13,666 bases of DNA from Prevotella sp. (lineage in GTDB: Bacteria; Bacteroidota; Bacteroidia; Bacteroidales; Bacteroidaceae): NCBI GenBank assembly GCA_017424205.1, contig JAFPAS010000077.1, forward strand, positions 1 through 13,666, given 5' to 3'. The first letter of the stretch is position 1. Every line of letters begins with the position of its first letter. The notes beneath the pieces are model-generated. The model saw only the letters and a program-made list of their open reading frames with translations. It was not told the origin of the DNA and did not search any database. The position numbers and the translations under genes were made by a program. Below, piece after piece: positions 1 to 7,727 of the stretch.

Positions 1-885
1 TATACCAGGAGCCAGATGCACGAGAATCTCTACTTCGGCAGCAGTAAGGTCTTCCACCTTTCTTGCCTTTATCTTGCCCTTCTCTATGGCAGAGGTGATG
101 GATGCGATGAGTGTCTCAGAAGTTTTAGAGAAAGGAATGTCGCGTATGACAAGAGTCTTCTGATCGAGTTTCTCTATTTTTGCACGCACTCTTACCTTTC
201 CACCTCTCAGGCCATCGTTGTATTTCGATGCGTCGATAGAACCTCCTGTCTGGAAGTCAGGGAACAGCTGAAATGGCTCGCCCTTGAGCGATGACACAGC
301 AGCATCACACAATTCATTGAAGTTGTGTGGCAGAATCTTGCTTGACAGACCTACGGCAATGCCGTCGGCGCCTTGTGCCAGCAGCAGAGGGAACTTAACA
401 GGAAGTGTTATCGGCTCCTTGTTTCTACCGTCGTACGATAGCTGCCATGCTGTGGTCTTATGGTTGAAAAGAGTTTCTAAGGCGAATTTTGACAGGCGTG
501 CCTCTATGTATCGTGGGGCTGCAGCCCTTGAGCCGGTGAGTATGTTACCCCAGTTTCCCTGGCAGTCGATGAGCAAGTTCTTCTGCCCCATCTGCACCAG
601 AGCGTCGCCAATTGAAGCGTCGCCGTGAGGGTGAAACTGCATGGTGTGTCCGACAATGTTTGCTACCTTGTTGTTTCTTCCGTCTTCCATGCGCTTCATA
701 GAGTGCAGGATGCGTCGCTGCACAGGTTTCAAGCCATCTTCGATGTGCGGTACGGCGCGTTCGAGGATGACGTATGAGGCGTAGTCAAGAAACCAGTTCT
801 GATACATGCCAGAGAGATGATGCACTACAGAAGCATCAAAACGGTTTGTCGGTTTGTAGTCGGTATTTTTCTGTTCTTCACTCAT
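1..885 (-). CDS. parC: DNA topoisomerase IV subunit A, N-terminal part (truncated by window edge)
   Basis: This is the DNA-cleaving subunit of a type IIA topoisomerase, which with ParE decatenates and relaxes replicated DNA. The frame is open from an ATG at 885 to the window edge, giving the first 295 residues; the family is roughly 700-900 residues, so the rest lies outside. I translated it by hand. Visible marks are DGLKPVQRRIL (about 50-60) and HPHGD (85-89) at the start of the quinolone-determining helix. QGNWGN (109-114) follows, then AAAPRYIEARLS (121-132), whose tyrosine at about 126 should be the catalytic residue that attacks DNA. The wording of this stretch is that of the Bacteroidetes ParC-type protein rather than GyrA. 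The position matching E. coli GyrA Ser83 is Ala90; Asp87 is kept as Asp94. A good promoter lies about 210 bp upstream. Confidence 0.93.
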   Translation of the reverse strand, partial: MSEEQKNTDYKPTNRFDASVVHHLSGMYQNWFLDYASYVILERAVPHIEDGLKPVQRRILHSMKRMEDGRNNKVANIVGHTMQFHPHGDASIGDALVQMGQKNLLIDCQGNWGNILTGSRAAAPRYIEARLSKFALETLFNHKTTAWQLSYDGRNKEPITLPVKFPLLLAQGADGIAVGLSSKILPHNFNELCDAAVSSLKGEPFQLFPDFQTGGSIDASKYNDGLRGGKVRVRAKIEKLDQKTLVIRDIPFSKTSETLIASITSAIEKGKIKARKVEDLTAAEVEILVHLAPGI

Positions 886-1095
886 TGCTTAGAGTTATCG
901 TATGATAGTATTTTGTTTTTCCCTTGTCAGGTATGGTTCTGTAAGAGTGCGTAGCCTCTTTGAGCGGCAGCACTTGAAGTTTTTGAGGTCGTGGCAATGC
1001 CTTTTTTCAGCCTATGCCCGTATGTCTTTAAATGCATCAGCTACTGTGTGTAACTATAGCGTGACATAGGTGCAACAGTGTGTCTGCACAGTATG
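886..1095 (-). other. long untranslated leader of parC
   Basis: About 205 nt separate the predicted transcription start (near 1090) from the parC ATG at 885. The only small frame in it with an ATG is 36 codons without recognisable features, ending well before parC. I see short inverted repeats but no riboswitch or leader family that I recognise. It may simply be a long 5' UTR. Confidence 0.4.
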
Positions 1096-1126
1096 CAAAG
1101 TTACTTAAAATTAGCGAGATGCCAAA
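1096..1126 (-). promoter_or_regulatory. Bacteroidetes-type promoter for parC
   Basis: On the minus strand, TAACTTTG (1103-1096) matches the -7 consensus TAnnTTTG, and TTTG (1126-1123) matches the -33 element. The spacer is 19 bp. Both boxes are exact. Transcription would start near 1090 and run into parC. Confidence 0.75.
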
Positions 1127-1225
1127 ATAATTTGTTGTATTTTTGACGTCTGTGCTTATATTTGTTAATATTCGCATCTGGTAAAATAAGAAAAATGAGA
1201 ATGTAAGGCACGAAAACACAATGAT

Positions 1226-1406
1226 GAAAGGAGAGTGGTCGGAGTGGTTTGGGTGGTCGGAGTAATCGGAGTGGTCAGAGTAATCGGAGTGGTCGGAGTG
1301 GTTGGAGTAATCGGAGTTGTCGGAGTAATCAGAGTAATCGGAGTAATCAGAGTAATCGGAGTAATCAGAGTATTCTGAGTATTCCGACAACAACATCTCT
1401 CCTTTC
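1226..1406. repeat. 17-unit 9-bp tandem repeat bounded by a 10-bp inverted repeat
   Basis: Positions 1232-1384 are 17 consecutive 9-bp units of the form RGAGTRRTC, mainly GGAGTAATC, AGAGTAATC and GGAGTGGTC. The last two units have drifted to AGAGTATTC and TGAGTATTC. The array is bracketed by GAAAGGAGAG (1226-1235, overlapping the first unit) and its exact reverse complement CTCTCCTTTC (1397-1406). ATG lies two bases outside each arm, so the inverted repeat extends imperfectly. Because the unit is three codons long, several frames stay open; on the minus strand one reads as Ser-Asp-Tyr/His repeats. The array sits between the terminator of the paaK operon and the parC promoter. Its function is unknown. 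Confidence 0.9.
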
Positions 1407-1525
1407 TGCATGGCATCTGCACAGGGATTAAGTCTTTATTCTATAGATGGTTAATGCCCTTCGTGCAGATGTGCAGATTTTCATTAAAATAAAAAAATGA
1501 TGTGTGTAGTGATGTGTTGATATAC

Positions 1526-1564
1526 AAAAATCGCAATGACATATCAACATATATCATTGCGATT
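1526..1564 (-). terminator. intrinsic terminator of the paaK-ACT operon
   Basis: AATCGCAATGA (1529-1539) pairs perfectly with TCATTGCGATT (1554-1564). After one mismatch the stem continues for 4 bp around a CAAC loop. Read on the minus strand it is followed by a run of T (1530-1526). It lies 21 bp past the stop of the ACT-domain gene. Confidence 0.85.
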
Positions 1565-1585
1565 CGGTAGTTATACTGCTATTAT

Positions 1586-1978
1586 TTAATCTTGTATGCT
1601 TAATAGTAACTCTTCACATCGTGCTATATCGTTTGTGCGTATCACAACCTTTGCACGGTTGTTGCTTGAGAAAGCATACATGTATTCAATGGATATTCCA
1701 GCATTGGTCAGCATGTCAATGGCTGGTGAGAGTGAGCCTGGTGTGTCGGGTGTCTCTATGAGTACTACGTCGGTCTGGCTCACTGCAAAGCTGGCGTCGC
1801 GTAGCACGACTGTCGCACGGTCGGCATCGTCGACAATCAGACGAAGTATTCCGAAGTCAGAACTTTCAGACACGGTGAATGCCTGCAGGTTAATGTTTTC
1901 GCTTGCCAGTATGCGTATCACATCGGCAAAGCGTCCTATCTTATTATTCAGAAAGATGCTTAGCTGTTTGATTATCAT
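1586..1978 (-). CDS. tandem ACT-domain protein
   Basis: A 130-residue protein made almost entirely of two ACT domains, about residues 1-68 and 70-128. Each starts with the hydrophobic beta strand and the following helix typical of the fold (IIKQLSIFL then GRFADVIRIL; DVVLIETPDTPGSLSPAIDML). ACT domains bind amino acids or related small molecules and usually act as allosteric sensors. There is no catalytic or DNA-binding part. It starts 18 bp after the stop of the phenylacetate-CoA ligase gene and shares its terminator, so the two are co-transcribed. In many bacteria a small ACT protein follows such a ligase. I infer that it senses an aromatic amino acid or aryl acid and modulates the ligase or pathway, but the ligand cannot be read from the sequence. 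Confidence 0.88.
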   Translation of the reverse strand: MIIKQLSIFLNNKIGRFADVIRILASENINLQAFTVSESSDFGILRLIVDDADRATVVLRDASFAVSQTDVVLIETPDTPGSLSPAIDMLTNAGISIEYMYAFSSNNRAKVVIRTNDIARCEELLLSIQD

Positions 1979-1996
1979 GGTTCTGTTGGTGTGGAT

Positions 1997-3307
1997 TTAG
2001 TTCTTGAATTTACGTTTGTCATTTACGTGTTTAGCCTTGCCCATTGAACGCTCGATGGTGTTCGGTTCGACGATGTGTATGACAGGCTTGATGCCTAAGA
2101 CACTGACAAGGCGTCCTACCAGACGGTCTTTGAGCTTGAGGATTCGTGCCACATCGTCTTGGTAAACATCAGGACGAAGTTCAACATCAATATCGAATGT
2201 ATCGACGTTGTCAACACGGTCGACGGTAACAAAATACTGACCTGTAAACTCTGGTATTTCGAGTATCACGCTTTCTATTGTTGATGGGAATACGTTTACA
2301 CCGCGGATAATCATCATATCGTCGCTTCTGCCGAGGATTCTTCCCATGCGTACCATGGTTCTGCCACATCGGCATCGTTCGTAATTGAGTGTTGTAAGGT
2401 CGCGTGTGCGATAGCGTATTACAGGCATTCCCTCCTTTGTCAGAGTGGTGAAAACGAGTTCGCCCATTGCGCCAGGTTCTGCAGGCTCGAGAGTGTCTGG
2501 GTCAATAATTTCGGGGAAGAACATATCCTCCCAAAGATGTGTGCCGTCCTGATATTCGCATTCGCCTCCGACACCCGGTCCGCTCACTTCCGTCAGTCCG
2601 TATATGTCGTATGCTTTGATGTGGAGCTTGCTTTCAAGTTCCTTTCGCATGTTCTCTGTCCATGGCTCAGCACCGAAGAAACCGCGCTGGAGTTTTATGT
2701 CGTTTATGCTCACTTCGCTGCTATTCTCTATAGCTTCGGCAAGATAGAGCGCATATGACGGTGTGCAGCAGAGTGTTGTTGTGCCGAGGTCCTTCATGAG
2801 CATGAGCTGCTTTGAGGTGTTGCCAGAAGATGTAGGCAATACTGCCGCTCCAATGAGCGAAGCACCATCGTGTGCACCAAGTCCGCCTGTGAATAGTCCG
2901 TAGCCGTAAGACACCTGGACACGGTCTTCGTTTGATGCTCCTGCCGCCACGAGTACACGTGCTACACCCTCGCTCCAGCATTCCAGATCGTGTTGTGTAT
3001 AGCCTGCCACGATAGGTTTTCCGGTTGTTCCTGATGAGGCGTGAAATCTCACGATGTCTTTCATTGGTGCGGCAAATGTGCCTGTAGGGTAGTTATCGCG
3101 CAGGTCTTGCTTTGTCATGAATGGCAGTTTGCTGATGTCGGCAATGCTCTTTATGTCTTCGGGCTTAACTCCCGCTTCGTCCATTCTCTGGCGGTAGAAT
3201 GCTACATTGTCGTATGTGTATTTTACGATTTTTACAAGGCGCTCACTCTGTAGTTGAGAGAGCGCTTCGCGTTCCATACATTCTTTTTCCTCATTGAAGT
3301 ATTTCAT
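1997..3307 (-). CDS. paaK: phenylacetate-CoA ligase (aryl-acid:CoA ligase)
   Basis: This cytoplasmic adenylate-forming enzyme joins phenylacetate or a related aryl acid to CoA using ATP. At 436 residues it has the normal PaaK length. The ANL-family motifs come in order: the ATP-binding loop SSGTTGK (91-97), YGLTE (236-240), the Asp-containing YRTRDL (299-304), the hinge GRSDDMMIIRGVNVFPS (326-342), and a likely catalytic lysine in SMGK (Lys424). Cys-rich RCRCG (311-315) is also typical of the PaaK branch. No aerobic ring-cleavage (paaA-E) or indolepyruvate oxidoreductase gene is beside it. For an anaerobe, arylacetate metabolism linked to aromatic amino acids is the likelier role (inference). 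It has its own promoter and leads the operon with the ACT gene. The exact substrate is unknown. Confidence 0.92.
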   Translation of the reverse strand: MKYFNEEKECMEREALSQLQSERLVKIVKYTYDNVAFYRQRMDEAGVKPEDIKSIADISKLPFMTKQDLRDNYPTGTFAAPMKDIVRFHASSGTTGKPIVAGYTQHDLECWSEGVARVLVAAGASNEDRVQVSYGYGLFTGGLGAHDGASLIGAAVLPTSSGNTSKQLMLMKDLGTTTLCCTPSYALYLAEAIENSSEVSINDIKLQRGFFGAEPWTENMRKELESKLHIKAYDIYGLTEVSGPGVGGECEYQDGTHLWEDMFFPEIIDPDTLEPAEPGAMGELVFTTLTKEGMPVIRYRTRDLTTLNYERCRCGRTMVRMGRILGRSDDMMIIRGVNVFPSTIESVILEIPEFTGQYFVTVDRVDNVDTFDIDVELRPDVYQDDVARILKLKDRLVGRLVSVLGIKPVIHIVEPNTIERSMGKAKHVNDKRKFKN

Positions 3308-3373
3308 TGTTTCCGCTCGTTTTTTTGGTCAATGTTTTCTTGTTTGTCGTTGTTGTTTTATGTGTTTGTTTGG

Positions 3374-3405
3374 CAAAAGTAGTATTTTTCTTTCAAATGA
3401 GCAAA
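3374..3405 (-). promoter_or_regulatory. promoter of the paaK-ACT operon
   Basis: On the minus strand the -33 TTTG (3405-3402) and -7 TACTTTTG (3381-3374) both match the Bacteroidetes consensus, with a 20-bp spacer. The paaK start lies about 60 bp downstream. Confidence 0.75.
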
Positions 3406-3500
3406 TTTTGGTGAGTTTTTCTTATCAATGTAAAGCAAATTATACTAAAATGTGACAAATAGGAGAGCGCCGTTTCTGCTATTTCTGTTTGGGGCGTAAT

Positions 3501-3548
3501 AAAAAGATAGCGCTGAAGATACGTTTTGGGGCGTATCGTCAGCGCTAT
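3501..3548 (-). terminator. intrinsic terminator of the antiporter/ABC/S1 operon
   Basis: A 17-bp stem with one mismatch (3507-3523 with 3532-3548), centred on an 8-nt loop, contains the GC-rich AGCGCTGA arm. On the minus strand it is followed by five T (3505-3501). It lies about 50 bp after the stop of the S1-domain gene and is the strongest ordinary terminator in the window. Confidence 0.88.
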
Positions 3549-3599
3549 TGCCTTATTGTCTGTTCAAACAGGAAGAAGGATTCTAAACCTTAAGCAGAA

Positions 3600-4466
3600 T
3601 TATTCATCATCCAAATTAGGATATGCTGTCATTGACTTCAGCTCTATGCCGTCAGGTGCAAGCATTATGAGGCGTCGTTTGTAGAGGTCGCCTACAGCTT
3701 TTTTGAATACTTTCTTGCTAACGTTGAATTCTGCGTATATGTCTTCTGCTGGTGATTTGTCGGTATATGGACAGTAGCCGTCGTGCTTGAAAAGATATTC
3801 GTAGAGGCGTTCGGCGAAATCGAGCGTTTGTTCGCGGCCTTGTTTTTGCAGTGCTACGTCAATCTTTCCGTCAGGTCTGATGGCACTGATATACGCTTTA
3901 ACCTTGTCGCCTGTATGCAGGTCGCGGAAAACTTGGCCGTCATATATCAGACCAGGGTATTTGTTGTCGATGATGACTTTGAATCCGAGGTCTGTCTTCT
4001 GCCATACCAGCGCATTCACTTTGTCGCCAACCTTGTATTCGGGTTTGTCTTTTGATAGGAACTGTTCGATTTTAGCCGAGGCCATGATGCGATAAGACTC
4101 TTCATCAAGATGTATGTGAACGATGTATGAATTGTCCTTTTCCATGCGCATTTTCTGCTCGCGGAAAGGGCAGAAAACATCCTTCATCAGACCCCAGTCG
4201 AGGAATGCTCCATGCTCGTTTGTCCATGCCACGCGCAGATAGGCGAAATCGCCCACCATGGCATAGGGCTTCTGGGTGGTCGCTATGGGGCGTTCGTCCT
4301 GATCAAGGTATACGAATACATCCAGTTCGTCGCCAATCTTCGTTCCTTTCGGTATATATCTTTTAGGAAGAAGGATGTCGCCTGTAGGTCCGCCTTCGAG
4401 ATACATGCCGAAGTCGACCTTGCGAAGAACCTTCATAGTGTTAATTTTTCCGAGTTTGAGTGCCAT
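3600..4466 (-). CDS. S1-domain RNA-binding protein, CvfB/YitL-like
   Basis: A 288-residue protein matching the architecture of Staphylococcus aureus CvfB: three S1-type OB folds (about 1-65, 69-133, 143-208) and a C-terminal winged helix (about 215-275). Recognisable pieces are the opening LGKINTMKVLRKVDFGMYL, the second-domain VGDFAYLRVAWTNEHGAFLDWG start, and VNALVWQKTDLGFKVII in the third. CvfB-type proteins bind RNA and affect expression of many genes; the job in Bacteroidetes is not known to me. Its ribosome site AAGGAG is strong for this group and overlaps the stop codon (TAAGGAG) of the upstream ABC ATPase gene, which lies 12 bp away. The two are therefore translationally close and surely one transcript. 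Confidence 0.85.
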   Translation of the reverse strand: MALKLGKINTMKVLRKVDFGMYLEGGPTGDILLPKRYIPKGTKIGDELDVFVYLDQDERPIATTQKPYAMVGDFAYLRVAWTNEHGAFLDWGLMKDVFCPFREQKMRMEKDNSYIVHIHLDEESYRIMASAKIEQFLSKDKPEYKVGDKVNALVWQKTDLGFKVIIDNKYPGLIYDGQVFRDLHTGDKVKAYISAIRPDGKIDVALQKQGREQTLDFAERLYEYLFKHDGYCPYTDKSPAEDIYAEFNVSKKVFKKAVGDLYKRRLIMLAPDGIELKSMTAYPNLDDE

Positions 4467-4478
4467 TTTGCGGTCTCC

Positions 4479-5291
4479 TTAGTTATTGTTGTTGTTTGAA
4501 TCGCTATTTGCGTCTGAGTTTTCGTTGCTATCCTCGCAGATGTCATTGATGTCAACTGATTCGTCGGCTGTTTTATCTTCAGATCCGGCACAGCAGTCAG
4601 GAGTATGCTCTTCGTCGATGCTTTCTGAATTATATGCATCTTCATTTATAATTCCGTCACGCATGTGAATTGTTCTGTCGGTTATGGCAGCGAGTGCTTC
4701 GTCGTGAGTCACGATGACGAATGTCTGACCGAGTTGGTCACGCAGTTCGAAGAATAGCTGATGTAACTCTTCCTTGTTTTTGGTGTCGAGCGAGCCTGAC
4801 GGTTCGTCAGCGAGTACTACAGCGGGATTATTGACGAGAGCTCTTGCTACAGCCACTCGCTGTTTCTCACCTCCAGAAAGCTGTGATGGCTTGTGCTCGG
4901 CGCGGTCGGCAAGTCCGAGCATTGTGAGCAATGATATTGCTTTCTGCTTAGCTTCGCGTCTTGAAACACCTGCAATCAGTGCAGGAATCATGATGTTTTC
5001 AATGGCAGAAAATTCGGGTAACAGCTGGTGAAACTGGAATACAAATCCGATATGTTGGTTTCTGAAGTCTGCCAGTTTGCTTTGTGACAGTTTTGTTATG
5101 TCCTGTCCGTCAATTATGACCGAGCCAGTGTCGGCTCTGTCCAGTGTTCCGATAATCTGTAGCAGAGTAGTCTTGCCGGCTCCTGATGGTCCGACGATGC
5201 TTACCACTTCGCCTTTGCTTACTGTCAGGTCTATGCCCTTAAGCACCTGAAGGGATCCGAAGCTTTTAGTAATGTTCTTTATTGTTATCAT
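4479..5291 (-). CDS. LolD-like ABC transporter ATPase with acidic/Asn-rich tail
   Basis: ATP-hydrolysing subunit of an ABC system of the LolD/MacB class, the group that drives lipoprotein release or envelope transport. Motifs in order are Walker [10 protein letters not shown] (34-42), the Q-loop segment [10 protein letters not shown] (86-95, a LolD-type marker), signature LSGGEKQ (138-144), Walker B VVLADEP (158-164, catalytic Glu163), SLD (167-169) and switch His196 in VTHDEA. The nucleotide-binding domain ends near residue 216. The remaining 54 residues are low-complexity, rich in Asp, Glu, Ser and Asn, and finish with five Asn. LolD proteins usually stop near 220-235, so this tail is an addition. 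No permease gene (LolC/E-like) is nearby; it must pair with one encoded elsewhere. It follows the antiporter gene by 63 bp with no promoter that I can see. Confidence 0.88.
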   Translation of the reverse strand: MITIKNITKSFGSLQVLKGIDLTVSKGEVVSIVGPSGAGKTTLLQIIGTLDRADTGSVIIDGQDITKLSQSKLADFRNQHIGFVFQFHQLLPEFSAIENIMIPALIAGVSRREAKQKAISLLTMLGLADRAEHKPSQLSGGEKQRVAVARALVNNPAVVLADEPSGSLDTKNKEELHQLFFELRDQLGQTFVIVTHDEALAAITDRTIHMRDGIINEDAYNSESIDEEHTPDCCAGSEDKTADESVDINDICEDSNENSDANSDSNNNNN

Positions 5292-5354
5292 ACGTTTTGC
5301 CTTTTTTAGGACGTATATCTAATTTCTTTTTGTGGTTTGTATATTGTTGCCTCG

Positions 5355-7481
5355 CTATCTTTTGATAATCCGTCTCAGCACTCCTCTAAGCATGTCGTAT
5401 GCAGAGAGCTGCTCAGTGTGCTGGGCTGTAGTAAATGTCATGGTGTCAGCCTTGCCATACTGGTCAGGGAAGATAATCATGAGGTTTCGTCCGCGGAAAT
5501 ATGTTGATAGTTCATCTGGCAGTCGATCCATAGCTGACTTGTAAGAAAGCGTGCCCTTACGTGCTGTAACCACAACAAACATATCTTCTTCGTTGATGTT
5601 TGTTGCAAGCTCTGGCAGCTGATTCCAGTGCTCCATGCTGCTGTATTCAGCTCTGACGCTGCTATGTTTTTGTGAAATGTATTCTTCAATATACTGCAGC
5701 GAGTCGCTACGTCCGTGGAATGTTATCTTGCAGTCAAGATTGCCAGCCAGTCGTGCCAGTCGTTCCAACCACCGATAGAATCCCGGTTCGTATTCGGCTC
5801 TTGACGGTACAGCCACCTGTAGTCTGCGCAATGTTGGCAATGGTTGTACGCATCGTGCGATGATAATCTGTCTATTGAGTCCGTTGAACAGGCTTTGCGC
5901 AAACTCTCCCCAGAATCGTGTAGTCACCTCACGATGTATATGCAGTCCCATGATAATTTCTGACGCATCATACTCTTTGAAGGCATGCTTTATACCGTTG
6001 GCGATATTTGTAGCCAGTCTCACCTGTGTCTGTACGCGCACATCAGCTGCAGCCGCAGTCTTTGTGATGTGAGCCAGCAGTTCGTGGCCTTGCTGCTGAT
6101 TATATGCCGCGTTGTCGTCGTCATAAACCACATTCAGTGCCACCAGTCCGCGATTAAGCTGTCTGTTGCGCATCAGTATGGCGAGATTAATCAGTGTGTC
6201 ACATGTTTCCAGATACTTCACCGGAATTATTATTTTCTCGTCATCGCCGTCAGGCTTGTCTACTTTCTTATGCTTCCTCTGCTGCATAACCATCTGTTTT
6301 GCTGCCTGCTCAGTTATTACCGTACTGATGATGCAGGTAAACAGAATCATCATGACAACTCCGTTGAGCGCAGTGTCGTCCATGAGATATACGCCAGGCG
6401 ATAGTTCCATTTGCATCCCGACCATCACCATGGCTATAGCTCCAGCTGCATGAGCAGAGGTCAGTCCGAACATCATATTGCCAGCCGACCATGGAAGATG
6501 AAACATAAGGCATGAGGCGTATGCGGCAATAGCTTTGCCCAGTGTGCCGAATATGACCATCACAGCTACAGCGATGAGAATATTGCCGCCTTCAAACAGT
6601 ACGCCGAGGTTTATAAGCATGCCCACTCCGATAAGGAAGTACGGGATGAATAGAGCGTTGCCAGTGAACTCAATACGGTTCATGAGGGGCGATACGGACG
6701 GAATGAAACGATTGAGTATAAGTCCGGAATAGAATGCTCCGAAGATTCCTTCGAGACCGATAAATTCTGATAGCGCTGCTGACAAGAATAGTGCGCATAA
6801 AACAAAGATAAACTGCATGACAGCGTCGGAGTATCTTCGCAGAAACCATCGCGTTGTTTTCCTTATTACGATGGACACCACAATACAGTATATCACAAAT
6901 TTGCCGACGAATGCCAGCCAGAATATCGGGTCAGTGGCATTGCCATAGAATGATCCAGATATGGCGGCAAGTGTTATGAGTGCTAACAGCAACGACATCA
7001 TTGATGCTCCAACAGAAAGCGTTACAACCCTTTGCTTCTGCAGTCCGTAACGTCCGACGATGGGGTAGGCGATGAGTGTACAGGCTGCCATGACGCAAGC
7101 TATCAGCAATGCGGACATAGGCTGGTAGTCGAGCCACGCCATTGATGTGTAGTATGTCAGTACGAATGGTGCGAGGAATGACAGCAGTCCGAAGGTCATA
7201 ACGCGTTTGGCATTGCGCTTCAGACCCTCTAAGTCCATCTCCAGACCAGCAAGGAACATAATATAGTACAATCCTACTTTTCCGAATAATTCGAACGAGT
7301 CGTCTCGTGCAAGAATGTTCAGACCGTATTTTCCTACCAGTACACCCGCCAGCACCATGCCTATGATGTGCGGAATGCGCAGTATGCCCATTATAATCGG
7401 TGCTATGAGGATAATAATCAGCACTACGAAAAAAATGAGTGTCGGGTCGGTTATAGGAAAGTATTGTGTTATATCGAACAT
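5355..7481 (-). CDS. CPA2-type cation:proton antiporter with C-terminal USP-like domains
   Basis: An inner-membrane protein of 708 residues. The first 395 or so hold about 12 hydrophobic segments of a CPA2 (Kef/NapA-like) exchanger, including FLAGLEMDL (76-84), TLIAYPIVGRYGL (135-147), and a conserved-type lysine in GTLGKAIAAY (Lys316). Residues from about 410 are cytoplasmic and look like two universal-stress-protein folds (about 417-545 and 553-670), as in many Bacteroidetes and cyanobacterial members. They probably gate or sense. In TM5, VGASMMSLLLALITLAA (157-173), the place where I expect the ion-binding Asp of this family (as in TD or QD motifs) carries Leu164. If that alignment is right, exchange activity may be lost or use another residue. 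First gene of an operon with the ABC ATPase and S1 protein; its promoter is at 7538-7568. Confidence 0.86.
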   Translation of the reverse strand: MFDITQYFPITDPTLIFFVVLIIILIAPIIMGILRIPHIIGMVLAGVLVGKYGLNILARDDSFELFGKVGLYYIMFLAGLEMDLEGLKRNAKRVMTFGLLSFLAPFVLTYYTSMAWLDYQPMSALLIACVMAACTLIAYPIVGRYGLQKQRVVTLSVGASMMSLLLALITLAAISGSFYGNATDPIFWLAFVGKFVIYCIVVSIVIRKTTRWFLRRYSDAVMQFIFVLCALFLSAALSEFIGLEGIFGAFYSGLILNRFIPSVSPLMNRIEFTGNALFIPYFLIGVGMLINLGVLFEGGNILIAVAVMVIFGTLGKAIAAYASCLMFHLPWSAGNMMFGLTSAHAAGAIAMVMVGMQMELSPGVYLMDDTALNGVVMMILFTCIISTVITEQAAKQMVMQQRKHKKVDKPDGDDEKIIIPVKYLETCDTLINLAILMRNRQLNRGLVALNVVYDDDNAAYNQQQGHELLAHITKTAAAADVRVQTQVRLATNIANGIKHAFKEYDASEIIMGLHIHREVTTRFWGEFAQSLFNGLNRQIIIARCVQPLPTLRRLQVAVPSRAEYEPGFYRWLERLARLAGNLDCKITFHGRSDSLQYIEEYISQKHSSVRAEYSSMEHWNQLPELATNINEEDMFVVVTARKGTLSYKSAMDRLPDELSTYFRGRNLMIIFPDQYGKADTMTFTTAQHTEQLSAYDMLRGVLRRIIKR

Positions 7482-7537
7482 TGTCAGATTAAGCAGGATA
7501 GTTATTACGATTGTCTGATAGGTTAAGATTTCGTTTG

Positions 7538-7568
7538 CAAAGTTACGAAAAAAAGCGCAAATAACAAA
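7538..7568 (-). promoter_or_regulatory. promoter of the antiporter operon
   Basis: On the minus strand the -33 TTTG (7568-7565) and -7 TAACTTTG (7545-7538) are both exact, with a 19-bp spacer. The antiporter start is about 50 bp downstream. It would drive 7481 to 3600 as one message. Confidence 0.78.
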
Positions 7569-7689
7569 ATGCTCATGAGGTTTTTCACTTTCAGCCTCTG
7601 ACCCCTATCTTATTTTGTCTCAGAGAAAAGTCGGATGCAAGCTCTTCGAACCAGTTGTTGTGTCTGCAGGATATTCTTTATTATACGTA

Positions 7690-7727
7690 TGTCATGCGCA
7701 TTCTGGGATAAAGATATGCAGATGACA
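7690..7727 (-). terminator. hairpin directly after the DMT permease stop, possible weak terminator
   Basis: TGTCAT (7690-7695) pairs with ATGACA (7722-7727) and GCAT (7698-7701) with ATGC (7716-7719), separated by a 2x2 internal loop and closing a 14-nt loop. It touches the stop codon at 7728-7730. There is no clear T-run after it on the minus strand, so termination is uncertain; it may protect the 3' end. Confidence 0.35.

Noticed and set aside
1232..1384. CRISPR array
   Set aside because: The units are contiguous 9-bp degenerate repeats with no spacers, and no cas gene is near.
7482..7689. Gene remnant downstream of the DMT permease
   Set aside because: One minus-strand register gives a short protein-like stretch (HNNWFEELASDF), but it is about 30 codons with stops just before it and no family that I recognise.
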